Assembly (NCBI GenBank): GCA_018882545.1
Contig: VERS01000080.1
Coordinates: forward strand, 1-7,758
Reading direction: 5' to 3'
DNA from: Mycobacterium sp.
GTDB taxonomy: Bacteria > Actinomycetota > Actinomycetes > Mycobacteriales > Mycobacteriaceae
DNA: 7,758 nucleotides
The position numbers and the translations under genes were made by a program. The notes beneath the pieces were generated by a model. The model searched no databases and was not told where the DNA came from. It was given only the letters and a program-made list of their open reading frames with translations. Below, one piece after another: positions 1 through 7,291 of this stretch. Every line of letters begins with the position of its first letter. Position 1 is the first letter of the stretch.

Positions 1-1289
1 GAGCGCACCGCGCCGTCCATGTAACCGGTCCACTCGTCGGCGGTCTCGGTACCGGCCCAGTGCAGCGGACCCACCGGTCGGCGCAACAGCCGGCCGAACT
101 CGGTCCACGACCCGGGCGGCACCGCGGCGGTCGGCCCGCCCGGCGCAAACGTCTCAGCTCCCCAGCGCTGATCGAGGTAGTCGACGGGGTGGGCGGCCTG
201 CTCGCCGAAGAGTGCGGTGAAACAGGCCAGCACCTGCTGACGGCGTTGCTGCTCGGGTTGGGCGTCGAAACCGTGCGGGTCGGTGAAGCCCAGCAGGATC
301 CCGGTGCCGTCGGCCGGGCTGACATCGAAGGTGATGAACACCGGGCCCTGATCGGACAGTGCCTGCCCGGAGAGGCCCCTGGCCCGCCAGAACGGGGTCG
401 GGTAGGCCGCGTAGGCCTTGGTCACCGCACCCTGGGGCCAACGCTGGGCCAGTTGCTGGTACTCGATCGGCAGGGCCGGGGCGATGTCGATGTCGAGCCG
501 GTGGGCCGGCGGGATCGCCAGGATGGCCTGACGGGCCTCGACCACCCCGGCGGTGGAGGTCACCGCGACGGCGTCCTCGGACCACTCGATGCGGCAGACC
601 CTCGCGCCCAACCGGATCCGGTCACCCAGTTCGGCGGCCATGCGGCGGGACATCTCATGGCTGCTGCCGGCGAAGTGGTCCTGCTGGGCCCCGCCGACGA
701 CACCGAGCAACCGGTCCAGTCCGCCGGCTGACTTGACGTAGCGGGCGGCGTGCAGCATGGAGATCTCGTCGGGTAGCGCACCCCAGGTCACCCGGGTCAT
801 GATCGACATCAGGTCCCGCGACCCGGCGGTGGCCCTGATCGAGCGCAACCAGCCGCCCAGGCTGATGCTGTCGAGTTTGGCGGCGTCGCGGGATGTCCAC
901 GGCTTGGTGATGCTGACTGCGCGGGCGACCCGTTCGAACTGCCACTGGATGCGGCCGATGTCGAGCAGTCCCAGCAGTCCCAGCTTGGGGATCGTCCCGC
1001 TGTACCGGTGCACCCGGCCGCGCCAGCGGATGAGATTGGCCCCGCTGTGGTAGGTCGGGGTGGTCGGACAGCCCAGGTCGGCGGCCAGTTTGAGCACTGC
1101 GTCCTGGGTCGGCCCGACGAACGAGGCGCCGCGGTCGACCGGGTTGCCGGCCAGGGTGCCCGAGAATGTCCGCCCGCCCACCCGGTCGCGGCCCTCGAGC
1201 ACCACCACGTCGAATCCGCGGCCGGTCAGTTCCCGCGCCGCCGTCAGTCCGGCCAGGCCGGCCCCGATCACCACCACGTCATGCGTCAT
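1..1289 (-). CDS. aofH: Flavin monoamine oxidase family protein, AofH-like (C-terminus cut by window edge)
   Basis: FAD-dependent amine oxidase expected to oxidise a primary or secondary amine to an imine with release of H2O2; the substrate cannot be read from the sequence. The window holds 429 codons. Residues 9-14 (GAGLAG), E32 and the GRDRVGGRT stretch (33-41) form the N-terminal FAD-binding Rossmann fold. K291 in [10 protein letters not shown] matches the conserved flavin-N5 lysine of the MAO family. [19 protein letters not shown] (411-429) is the C-terminal FAD motif, so only a short tail should be missing. The segment that carries the covalent flavin cysteine in human MAO (SGGCY) reads PGGPT here (383-387), so FAD is probably non-covalent. 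The ATG at 1289 puts the Rossmann motif at the very N-terminus, as usual; no clear Shine-Dalgarno precedes it. Resembles M. tuberculosis Rv3170 from memory, and its neighbours (Rv3169- and Rv3168-like genes) support that. Family call firm; exact orthology less so. Confidence 0.9.
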   Translation of the reverse strand, partial: MTHDVVVIGAGLAGLTAARELTGRGFDVVVLEGRDRVGGRTFSGTLAGNPVDRGASFVGPTQDAVLKLAADLGCPTTPTYHSGANLIRWRGRVHRYSGTIPKLGLLGLLDIGRIQWQFERVARAVSITKPWTSRDAAKLDSISLGGWLRSIRATAGSRDLMSIMTRVTWGALPDEISMLHAARYVKSAGGLDRLLGVVGGAQQDHFAGSSHEMSRRMAAELGDRIRLGARVCRIEWSEDAVAVTSTAGVVEARQAILAIPPAHRLDIDIAPALPIEYQQLAQRWPQGAVTKAYAAYPTPFWRARGLSGQALSDQGPVFITFDVSPADGTGILLGFTDPHGFDAQPEQQRRQQVLACFTALFGEQAAHPVDYLDQRWGAETFAPGGPTAAVPPGSWTEFGRLLRRPVGPLHWAGTETADEWTGYMDGAVR

Positions 1290-1370
1290 GAGCCCAGTCT
1301 TACCGATTTCGGCGCGCCGACGTTCGGTGACCGGCGTTTACCGCGCCGAAGTTCTTCTAGGGTTGGGTCG
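1290..1370. promoter_or_regulatory. Divergent promoter/operator region between aofH-like and LLM oxidoreductase genes
   Basis: This 81-base spacer must hold the promoters of both flanking genes. On the plus strand TAGGGT (1358-1363) fits the mycobacterial -10 pattern TANNNT and ends 7 bases before the GTG at 1371; TTTACC (1337-1342) is a possible -35. On the minus strand TAAGAC (1302 to 1297) lies 7 bases before the ATG at 1289. Neither start has a good Shine-Dalgarno, so both messages may be leaderless, which is common in mycobacteria. The spacer also holds a direct repeat (CGCGCCGACGTTC at 1313-1325, CGCGCCGAAGTTC at 1342-1354) and inverted arms TTCGGCGCG (1308-1316) / CGCGCCGAA (1342-1350) that share their centre, base 1329, with the inner pair CGGT/ACCG. 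This looks like an operator. The cognate regulator is not in the window. Confidence 0.5.
1313..1354. repeat. 13-base direct repeat pair, putative operator
   Basis: CGCGCCGACGTTC (1313-1325) and CGCGCCGAAGTTC (1342-1354) agree at 12 of 13 positions and are spaced 29 bases start to start. The right copy lies between the putative -35 and -10 of the oxidoreductase gene, where a bound repressor would block RNA polymerase. A perfect 12-base palindrome (TCGGCGCGCCGA, 1309-1320) overlaps the left copy. GC-rich DNA yields such matches by chance more easily than AT-rich DNA, so this is a candidate site only. Confidence 0.45.
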
Positions 1371-2351
1371 GTGAAGGTGCTCACCGCCCTGTTCGGCCCG
1401 CTGGACGCCGCCGCCCGGGCCGCGGCGCTGCGCGAGGCCGGCGCGGCCGGGGTGTTCACCTTCGAGGGTCCGCACGATGTGTTCGCCCCGCTGACACTGG
1501 CCTCGGCGGTCGGCGGCCTGGACCTGATGACCAATGTGGCCATCGGGTTCCCGCGCAACCCGGTGCAGCTGGCTCATCAGGCCTACGACCACCAACTGCT
1601 GTCCGGCGGACGGTTCACCCTCGGGTTGGGCACCCAGATCCGCACCCAGATCGAAAAGCGCTACGGCGCTGACTTCGAGCGGCCGGTGGCCCGGATGCGG
1701 GAACTCGTCGGTGCGCTGCGGGCCGTCTTCGGGGTCTGGCAGGACGGCGGGCGGCTGGACTTCCGGGGCGAGTTCTACCGCCACACCCTGATGACGCCGA
1801 CGTTCAACCCCGGACCGAATCCTTATGGGCCCCCGCCGATTTACGTGGGGGCACTCGGCCCGCAGCTGACCCGGGCGGTGGCCGAGACCGCCGACGGACT
1901 GCTGGTGATGCCCTTCTCGTCGACGCGGTTCCTGGTCGAGGCGACCATGCCGCGGGTGCGGGCGGGCCTTGCCGCCTCGGGCCGCAGCGACTTCGTGGTC
2001 ATCCCGGAGGTGATCGTCTCCCCGGGCGATGACCACGAGACCACCCGACGGCTGCTGGCCTTCTACGGCTCCACCCCCGCCTACCGCCCTGTCCTGGAGT
2101 CCCACGGGTGGGGTGATCTGCAACCGGAACTCAACGCGCTGTCCAAGCAGGGCCGGTGGGCCGAGATGGGCGGGTTGATCGGCGATGAGGTTCTGCACAC
2201 CATCGCCGCCTGCGGCACGCCGGCGCAGATCGCCGCGCACATCCGCGATCGGGTCGCCGCGACCGGCGGACTCACCGACCGGGTGTGCCTCTACCAGCCC
2301 GGGCCCATCCCGGTGGAGGTGCTGGCCGCGATCGTCGAGGCCTTGGCGTGA
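1371..2351 (+). CDS. LLM-class F420-dependent oxidoreductase (TIGR03617/MSMEG_2256-like)
   Basis: Luciferase-like monooxygenase superfamily TIM barrel of 326 residues, expected to use reduced coenzyme F420 (or possibly FMN) in a redox step on an unknown substrate in the cytoplasm. Diagnostic stretches are NVAIGFPRNPVQLAHQ (55-70), LLSGGRFTLGLGTQIRTQIE (76-95), the PPIYVGALGP strand (155-164) and ETADGLLVMPF (172-182). They match what I recall of the mycobacterial TIGR03617 subfamily, including its usual length. The GTG at 1371 gives MKVLTALFGP, the expected first beta-strand. The frame stays open upstream into the aofH-like gene, but that extension does not look like protein and would overlap a divergent gene. 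No Shine-Dalgarno precedes the GTG; a TAGGGT hexamer 7 bases upstream suggests a leaderless message. The gene is divergent from aofH and convergent with the Rv3169-like gene, so it is transcribed alone. Superfamily certain, F420 use inferred. Confidence 0.88.
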   Translation: MKVLTALFGPLDAAARAAALREAGAAGVFTFEGPHDVFAPLTLASAVGGLDLMTNVAIGFPRNPVQLAHQAYDHQLLSGGRFTLGLGTQIRTQIEKRYGADFERPVARMRELVGALRAVFGVWQDGGRLDFRGEFYRHTLMTPTFNPGPNPYGPPPIYVGALGPQLTRAVAETADGLLVMPFSSTRFLVEATMPRVRAGLAASGRSDFVVIPEVIVSPGDDHETTRRLLAFYGSTPAYRPVLESHGWGDLQPELNALSKQGRWAEMGGLIGDEVLHTIAACGTPAQIAAHIRDRVAATGGLTDRVCLYQPGPIPVEVLAAIVEALA

Positions 2352-2362
2352 CGGCGGCCGAC

Positions 2363-2380
2363 GCGCCCTGATCAGGGCGC
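2363..2380. terminator. Perfect 18-base palindrome, likely bidirectional terminator
   Basis: GCGCCCTGATCAGGGCGC is perfectly self-complementary (9-base arms, no spacer), starting 12 bases after the oxidoreductase stop and lying between two convergent genes. The RNA hairpin would form from either strand. There is no U-tract, as is common for mycobacterial hairpin terminators. On the minus strand the palindrome contains the last codons and the TGA stop (2374-2372) of the Rv3169-like gene, so termination in that direction would have to follow right behind the ribosome or use a further downstream signal. Confidence 0.6.
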
Positions 2381-3496
2381 GACGGTCAGCCAGTCGGCGA
2401 AGCCGGACGGGTCGTGGCGGCCCAGCGCACCGTGCTCGAACAGGCCCCAGCCCTCGTGGATCACCGTCGAGTCGTCGTAGCACAGCCCCCGGCCGACGTG
2501 GTCGATCACGCCGAACGCGCTACGCCCGACGATGGCCGGATCGGCCATGTCGTAGCTGCGCCGCTCCGTGAATGCAGGGCCCTTCCACATCCCGTGCAGC
2601 CAGTCCGCGTCGCCGCCGTAACCACCGCCGACGTGGATGGGTACCGGAAGCTTGGACTCGATCTCGAAACGCAGCGGGGCTCCGGTGGCGTCGGTGGCGT
2701 CGATGATCGCGCGGGTGGGAATCCTGGTGCCGGAACGGTAGTGGATCTTGACCCGGGGCCAGCCCAGTTGCTCGACGCGACCGTCGCGCCAGACCCGGGT
2801 GCAGTCGTTGACGGTCCGGAATCCGCTCGGCTCCTCCTGGATGATGATGACGACCGCGAAGTCGTCGAAGGCCATCGGCACGTAGAGCCACCACATGCCC
2901 TCGAAGGGCGGGTCGGCCGGCCGCCCGGCCGGCTCCGGTTCGCCGATGGGCCGGATGCCCCAGGAGCGGTCCCGGGTGCCGATCCAGTTGGCCGGGTCGA
3001 CGGTGATCTCCTCGCCGTCGACGGTCAGACTGCCGCTCCAGGAGCCCAGCTGGGCGAAGCGCTGCGCGTCCAGGGTGACCCGGGTGCCCGAGCGCATCAC
3101 ATGACGCTGCTCCTGGACCGCGTCGAACAGGCCCGTCCAGGTCAGCTCGCAGGCGATGCCCTCGGTCTCCTCCAGCGTGATCCGCAGCCGGCGCAGCGGC
3201 TCGATGACCTCGACGCGGTAGCCGTTGACGCACTGGTTGAGCCGGTCGGCGTCGATCGCGTCGGACAGGTGCACCGCGGTCTGGTGCTGGCCGGTCCCGC
3301 GGCGGGCGAGGAGCAGGAAGGCGTCTTTGACACCGAGGTTGGGGTAGTAGCCGATGCCGGTGATGACGAAGATGTCCCCGGTACGGTCGTGGGCGTTGAA
3401 GTAGGAGCGGTCGTAGAAGTTCCGGTCCGAGGAACCCGGCCAGGCGATCGGATGAGGCACCTGGTGGAGGGGGAATTCGTCAAGCGGCCCAAGCAC
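2372..3496 (-). CDS. Conserved protein of unknown function, Rv3169-like
   Basis: A 374-residue soluble protein with no signal peptide or membrane segment, the length I remember for M. tuberculosis Rv3169. Recognisable stretches are GTRDRSWGIRP (173-183), the aromatic strand MWWLYVPMAFDDFAVVIIIQ (201-220) and the C-terminal block HEGWGLFEHGALGRHDPSGF (347-366). The alternating strand pattern and the RDRSWG and EHG motifs recall the AttH/CrtC-like lipocalin-type beta-barrel families; that fold assignment is my inference and no catalytic residues are established. The GTG at 3496 is preceded by a strong GAGGAGG site 8 bases upstream, which lies inside the last codons of the kinase-like gene; the two genes are only 3 bases apart. 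Expression is therefore probably translationally coupled and the products probably act together. Gene certain, function unknown. Confidence 0.85.
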   Translation of the reverse strand: MLGPLDEFPLHQVPHPIAWPGSSDRNFYDRSYFNAHDRTGDIFVITGIGYYPNLGVKDAFLLLARRGTGQHQTAVHLSDAIDADRLNQCVNGYRVEVIEPLRRLRITLEETEGIACELTWTGLFDAVQEQRHVMRSGTRVTLDAQRFAQLGSWSGSLTVDGEEITVDPANWIGTRDRSWGIRPIGEPEPAGRPADPPFEGMWWLYVPMAFDDFAVVIIIQEEPSGFRTVNDCTRVWRDGRVEQLGWPRVKIHYRSGTRIPTRAIIDATDATGAPLRFEIESKLPVPIHVGGGYGGDADWLHGMWKGPAFTERRSYDMADPAIVGRSAFGVIDHVGRGLCYDDSTVIHEGWGLFEHGALGRHDPSGFADWLTVAP

Positions 3497-3499
3497 TTT

Positions 3500-4711
<1,212 letters not shown>

Positions 4712-6208
4712 TCAGTCCGGCGCGCCGTACTCGTCGAACCAGTGCGCGAGCCGACCGCGGCGGCTGACCGCCCGCAGCCGTCTCTCGGCCGCCTCCCGTG
4801 TTGTCGTCGTGGTGACGATCAAGAGCTCATCGCCGACCTCGATGCGGGTGGCCGGCTGCGGTACGAACGACTTGCCGGCTCTGATGACCAGCGTGACCAC
4901 CCCGGGCTCGGGGAGGCGCAGTTCGAGCACGCTGACGTTGTGCAGCCGGGATCCCGGCGCCACCGTCAACGTCAGCAACTCCGCCCCCAGCACGTCCAGT
5001 GGAGCGGAGTCCACCTGGATTTCCCGGGTGGTGTCGCGGCGGGTCACTCCGAGTTGCCGGGCGACCGCCGGCAGACTCGGCCCCTGTACCAGGGTGAACA
5101 CCACCACCAGAATGAACACGATGTTGAGGAGCCGGTCGCTGTGGGGCACACCCTCGACGATGGGGAAGGTGGCCAACACGATCGGCACCGCACCGCGCAG
5201 GCCGGCCCAGGAGACGAATGCCTGCTCGCGCCAGGGAATCCGGAACGGCAGCAGGCACACCAGGACCGCGACCGGGCGCGCCAGCAGCAGCAACACCAGA
5301 CCCACGACGATCGCCGGAAACACCTCGCCGGGCAACTTGTCCGGCGACACCAGTAACCCGAGCAGAACGAACAATCCGATCTGGGCCAGCCAACCGGCCC
5401 CCTCGGCGAAGGATCGGATGGCCGACCGGTGCGGCAGACCGGAGTTGGCCAGCACGACCCCGGCGAGGTAGGCGGCGATGAATCCGCTGGCGTGTACGGC
5501 CCCGCCGGCGGCGAAAGCCAGCATGCCCAACGCGAAGGTGGCCAGCGGATACAGTCCCGATGCGGGTAGGGCGATGCGGCGCAACGCGATCGCCCCGACG
5601 ATTCCGCAGCCGAGTCCGATGGCCACACCGACGCTCAACTGATAGGCCAGACCGGTGAGGATCGAGGCCGGATCCAGCGTCAACGGGATGGTGCTGAACA
5701 GCAGCACGAGAATGACCGCGGGGGCGTCGTTGAATCCCGACTCGGCTTCCAGCAACCCGACCAGGCGCTTGGGCAGTGGCACCACCCGAAGCACCGAGAA
5801 CACCGCGGCCGCGTCGGTCGAGGAGACCGTCGCCCCCAGCAGCAGCGCCAGCTGCCACTCCAGCCCGATCAGGAAGTGCGCCGCCGTCGCCGTCAGTGCG
5901 GTGCTGACCGCAACCCCCACCGTCGCCAGAACTCCGGCCGGGGCGAGGACTCGGCGGATGTCGCTGAGCCTCGTCGTCAATCCGCCTTCGACGAGAATGA
6001 TCCCCAGCGCGGCGGTGCCCAGGGTCTGCGCGAGTTGAGCGTCGTCGAAGTACAGTCCGAGGCCGTCCTCGCCGATGGCCATGCCGACGAAGAGGAACAC
6101 CAACAGGCTGGGCAGCCCGACGATGGTGGCCACCCGGGTCGCCACGATGCTGGCAAGCAGCACCACTCCGGCGGCCAGCAGCACGACGTACAGCTGCTGC
6201 AGGCTCAT
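4712..6208 (-). CDS. CPA1 cation/proton (probably K+/H+) antiporter with C-terminal RCK_C domain
   Basis: Inner-membrane antiporter of 498 residues, expected to exchange cytoplasmic K+ or Na+ for H+. About twelve hydrophobic segments fill residues 5-385. CPA1 landmarks are present: STDAAAVFSVL (130-140) with the TM4 TD motif, ESGFNDAPAV (156-165) with the ion-binding Asn160-Asp161 pair of electroneutral exchangers, and WAGLRGAVPIVLA (334-346). The cytoplasmic tail has an RCK_C-type ligand-binding domain at about 405-475 (ELLTLTVAPGS, VTLVIRAGK, EVGDELLIV) but no NAD-binding RCK_N, the architecture of the NhaP2/CvrA potassium/proton antiporters. The ATG at 6208 gives MSLQQLYVVLL, entering TM1 directly; a GAGGA site lies only 3 bases upstream, and the ATG at 6212 is in another frame. 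It is divergent from a trkA-like gene that could supply an NAD-sensing partner. K+ rather than Na+ preference is inferred from the RCK_C tail. Confidence 0.9.
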   Translation of the reverse strand: MSLQQLYVVLLAAGVVLLASIVATRVATIVGLPSLLVFLFVGMAIGEDGLGLYFDDAQLAQTLGTAALGIILVEGGLTTRLSDIRRVLAPAGVLATVGVAVSTALTATAAHFLIGLEWQLALLLGATVSSTDAAAVFSVLRVVPLPKRLVGLLEAESGFNDAPAVILVLLFSTIPLTLDPASILTGLAYQLSVGVAIGLGCGIVGAIALRRIALPASGLYPLATFALGMLAFAAGGAVHASGFIAAYLAGVVLANSGLPHRSAIRSFAEGAGWLAQIGLFVLLGLLVSPDKLPGEVFPAIVVGLVLLLLARPVAVLVCLLPFRIPWREQAFVSWAGLRGAVPIVLATFPIVEGVPHSDRLLNIVFILVVVFTLVQGPSLPAVARQLGVTRRDTTREIQVDSAPLDVLGAELLTLTVAPGSRLHNVSVLELRLPEPGVVTLVIRAGKSFVPQPATRIEVGDELLIVTTTTTREAAERRLRAVSRRGRLAHWFDEYGAPD

Positions 6209-6294
6209 CCATCCTCGTTAGCGGTTTAAGGTTCGCGGTTCGTGGTGATGTGCGATAAGAGTAAGTAAATCAGCCCCGTGGGGAGGACCTCGGA
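6209..6294. promoter_or_regulatory. Divergent promoter region of antiporter and trkA-like genes
   Basis: This 86-base spacer drives both K+-related genes. It contains the most AT-rich patch of the window (ATAAGAGTAAGTAAAT, 6255-6270), a likely -10 region for the plus-strand gene, although no hexamer fits TANNNT exactly. Short direct repeats of GGTTCG lie at 6230-6235 and 6237-6242, with a related GCGGTTTA at 6221-6228, and could form a regulator site. GGGAGGA (6281-6287) is a strong Shine-Dalgarno 7 bases before the ATG at 6295; CCCC (6274-6277) just upstream could pair with its G-run, though the 2-base loop is too tight for a stable hairpin. The spacer is too short for a ydaO-type c-di-AMP riboswitch. 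Confidence 0.45.
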
Positions 6295-7005
6295 ATGCGT
6301 ATCGCGATCGCCGGAGCCGGGGCTGTCGGTCGGGCTGTCGCCGCGGAGTTGCTCGGCAACGGTCACAAGGTGTTGCTCATTGAACGCATCCCCGAGCGTT
6401 ACCGCCCGGACACCGTCCCGGCCGCCGACTGGCTCCTCGCCGACGCCTGCGAACTGGCGACGTTGGAGGAGGCCGAACTGCAGAACTGCGACACCGTCAT
6501 CGCCGCTACCGGCGACGACAAGGCCAACCTGGCGTTGTCCCTCCTGGCCAAAAGCGAATTCGGGGTCCCACGAGTGGTGGCCCGGGTCAATCTCGCCGCC
6601 AACGAGTGGCTGTTCACCGGTGACTGGGGCGTCGACGTCGCGGTCTGCACACCGCGGGCGATGGTCGCCTCCGTCGAGGGAGCCATCGATGTGGGACACC
6701 TGATCCGTCTGATGGGGCTGCGGGACGGCCGTTCGGAGGTCGAGAAACTGACTCTCGCGGCCGAGGATTCGCTTCTGGGACAAAGGGTGTGCGATATCGC
6801 GATGCCGCAGAACACGGTCCTGGCCGTCGTGGTCCGCGGTGAGCGGCTTATCGTCCCCCCGTCCGACGAGAGACTGCAAGCGGGCGACGAGATGGTGTTT
6901 ATCGCGCCGAATTCGGAAACCCCGGCGGGCGGTCCGCCTCACCCGGCCGGTGTGATAGCAATACCCGATGGCCTTCGTGCACATCGTCACCTTCAAGTGG
7001 AATGA
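6295..7005 (+). CDS. TrkA-family NAD-binding potassium transport regulator (RCK_N + RCK_C)
   Basis: Cytoplasmic regulatory subunit of 236 residues that would bind NAD(H) and gate a K+ channel or antiporter. The RCK_N Rossmann domain (about 1-120) shows GAGAVG (7-12), the ribose-binding acid E30 in LLIER, DACE (50-53), AATGDDKAN (70-78) and NEWLFTGDWGVDV (103-115), very like mycobacterial CeoB/CeoC. RCK_C spans about 148-206, ending GDEMVFIAPN. The last 30 residues (TPAGGPPHP and onward) have no RCK character and run 38 bases into the next gene. The ATG at 6295 is supported by GGGAGGA 7 bases upstream and by the Rossmann strand beginning at residue 2. Because no Trk/Ktr channel gene is in the window and an RCK_C antiporter is divergently adjacent, that antiporter is the natural partner, though CeoB/CeoC-type proteins could also act on a channel encoded elsewhere. 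Probably a paralogue of CeoB/CeoC, not the canonical pair itself. Confidence 0.9.
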   Translation: MRIAIAGAGAVGRAVAAELLGNGHKVLLIERIPERYRPDTVPAADWLLADACELATLEEAELQNCDTVIAATGDDKANLALSLLAKSEFGVPRVVARVNLAANEWLFTGDWGVDVAVCTPRAMVASVEGAIDVGHLIRLMGLRDGRSEVEKLTLAAEDSLLGQRVCDIAMPQNTVLAVVVRGERLIVPPSDERLQAGDEMVFIAPNSETPAGGPPHPAGVIAIPDGLRAHRHLQVE

Positions 7006-7255
7006 CGGGTTTTCGGGTGAGCCGGTGGCCGCCGCGCTGCGGGAGTTGATCCCCCGCCTGCAGGGTGTGCAGAGCTACCGGTGCGGCAGCGATATCGGGA
7101 TGTCCCCGGGCACCTATGACTTCGGCGTCGTCGGCGTGTTCGACTCCCGTGAGCATTTCCTGGCCTACCGCGACCACCCCGAACATCAGCGGATCCTCAC
7201 CGAGATGATCGGGCCCAACCTCGCGACGAAGACCTTCGTGCAGTTCGAGGACTGA
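6968..7255 (+). CDS. Dabb (stress-responsive A/B barrel) family protein
   Basis: Small 95-residue protein matching the dimeric alpha/beta-barrel (Dabb) family in length and pattern: HIVTFKW (5-11), the loop GVQSYRCGSD (34-42 region), YDFGVVGVFDSREHFLAYRDHPEHQ (split here as YDFGVVGVF at 50-58 and FLAYRDHPEHQ at 64-74), and a final strand KTFVQFED. H5 and the HPEH segment are the typical polar residues. Members are ferredoxin-like dimers; a few act on polyketides or similar small molecules, most are uncharacterised, and no substrate can be assigned. The frame closes at TAG 6956-6958, so the ATG at 6968 is the only reasonable start; it has no Shine-Dalgarno. It overlaps the trkA-like gene by 38 bases, so it is either translationally coupled to it or made from a leaderless message starting inside trkA. 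Convergent with nuoN. Confidence 0.85.
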   Translation: MAFVHIVTFKWNDGFSGEPVAAALRELIPRLQGVQSYRCGSDIGMSPGTYDFGVVGVFDSREHFLAYRDHPEHQRILTEMIGPNLATKTFVQFED

Positions 7256-7263
7256 TCAGCGGG

Positions 7264-7274
7264 CCGCGGCGCGG
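7264..7274. terminator. Weak GC hairpin at convergent dabb/nuoN junction
   Basis: The 36-base gap between the two stops contains CCGC-GGC-GCGG (4-base stem, 3-base loop) without a T-run. It may contribute to termination in both directions, but the stem is short and such motifs are frequent at this GC content. The adjacent CTGATCAG (7252-7259) is a perfect 8-base palindrome spanning the Dabb stop codon. Confidence 0.25.
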
Positions 7275-7291
7275 GGTCGAGCCGGGCAGGG

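Noticed and set aside
60..741. Several plus-strand open frames opposite the amine oxidase
   Set aside because: Low-complexity Arg/Pro/Gly translations overlapping a continuous flavin amine oxidase frame; shadows only.
964..981. 9-base tandem repeat AGCAGTCCC x2
   Set aside because: It encodes the Leu-Gly-Leu-Leu-Gly-Leu-Leu stretch of the amine oxidase (residues 103-109), so coding sequence explains it.
1008..1370. N-terminal extension of the LLM oxidoreductase frame
   Set aside because: The upstream codons lie antisense to the aofH-like gene, lack any family similarity, and would remove the expected N-terminal MKVLTALFG strand. The GTG at 1371 is the better start.
1338..2483. 381-codon open frame on the minus strand opposite the oxidoreductase
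   Set aside because: Composition is dominated by Arg, Gly and Pro with no motif, and the opposite strand encodes a well-formed LLM enzyme.
6209..6294. c-di-AMP (ydaO-type) or K+ riboswitch upstream of the potassium genes
   Set aside because: The spacer is 86 bases for two divergent promoters, far shorter than a ydaO aptamer, and no matching helices are visible.
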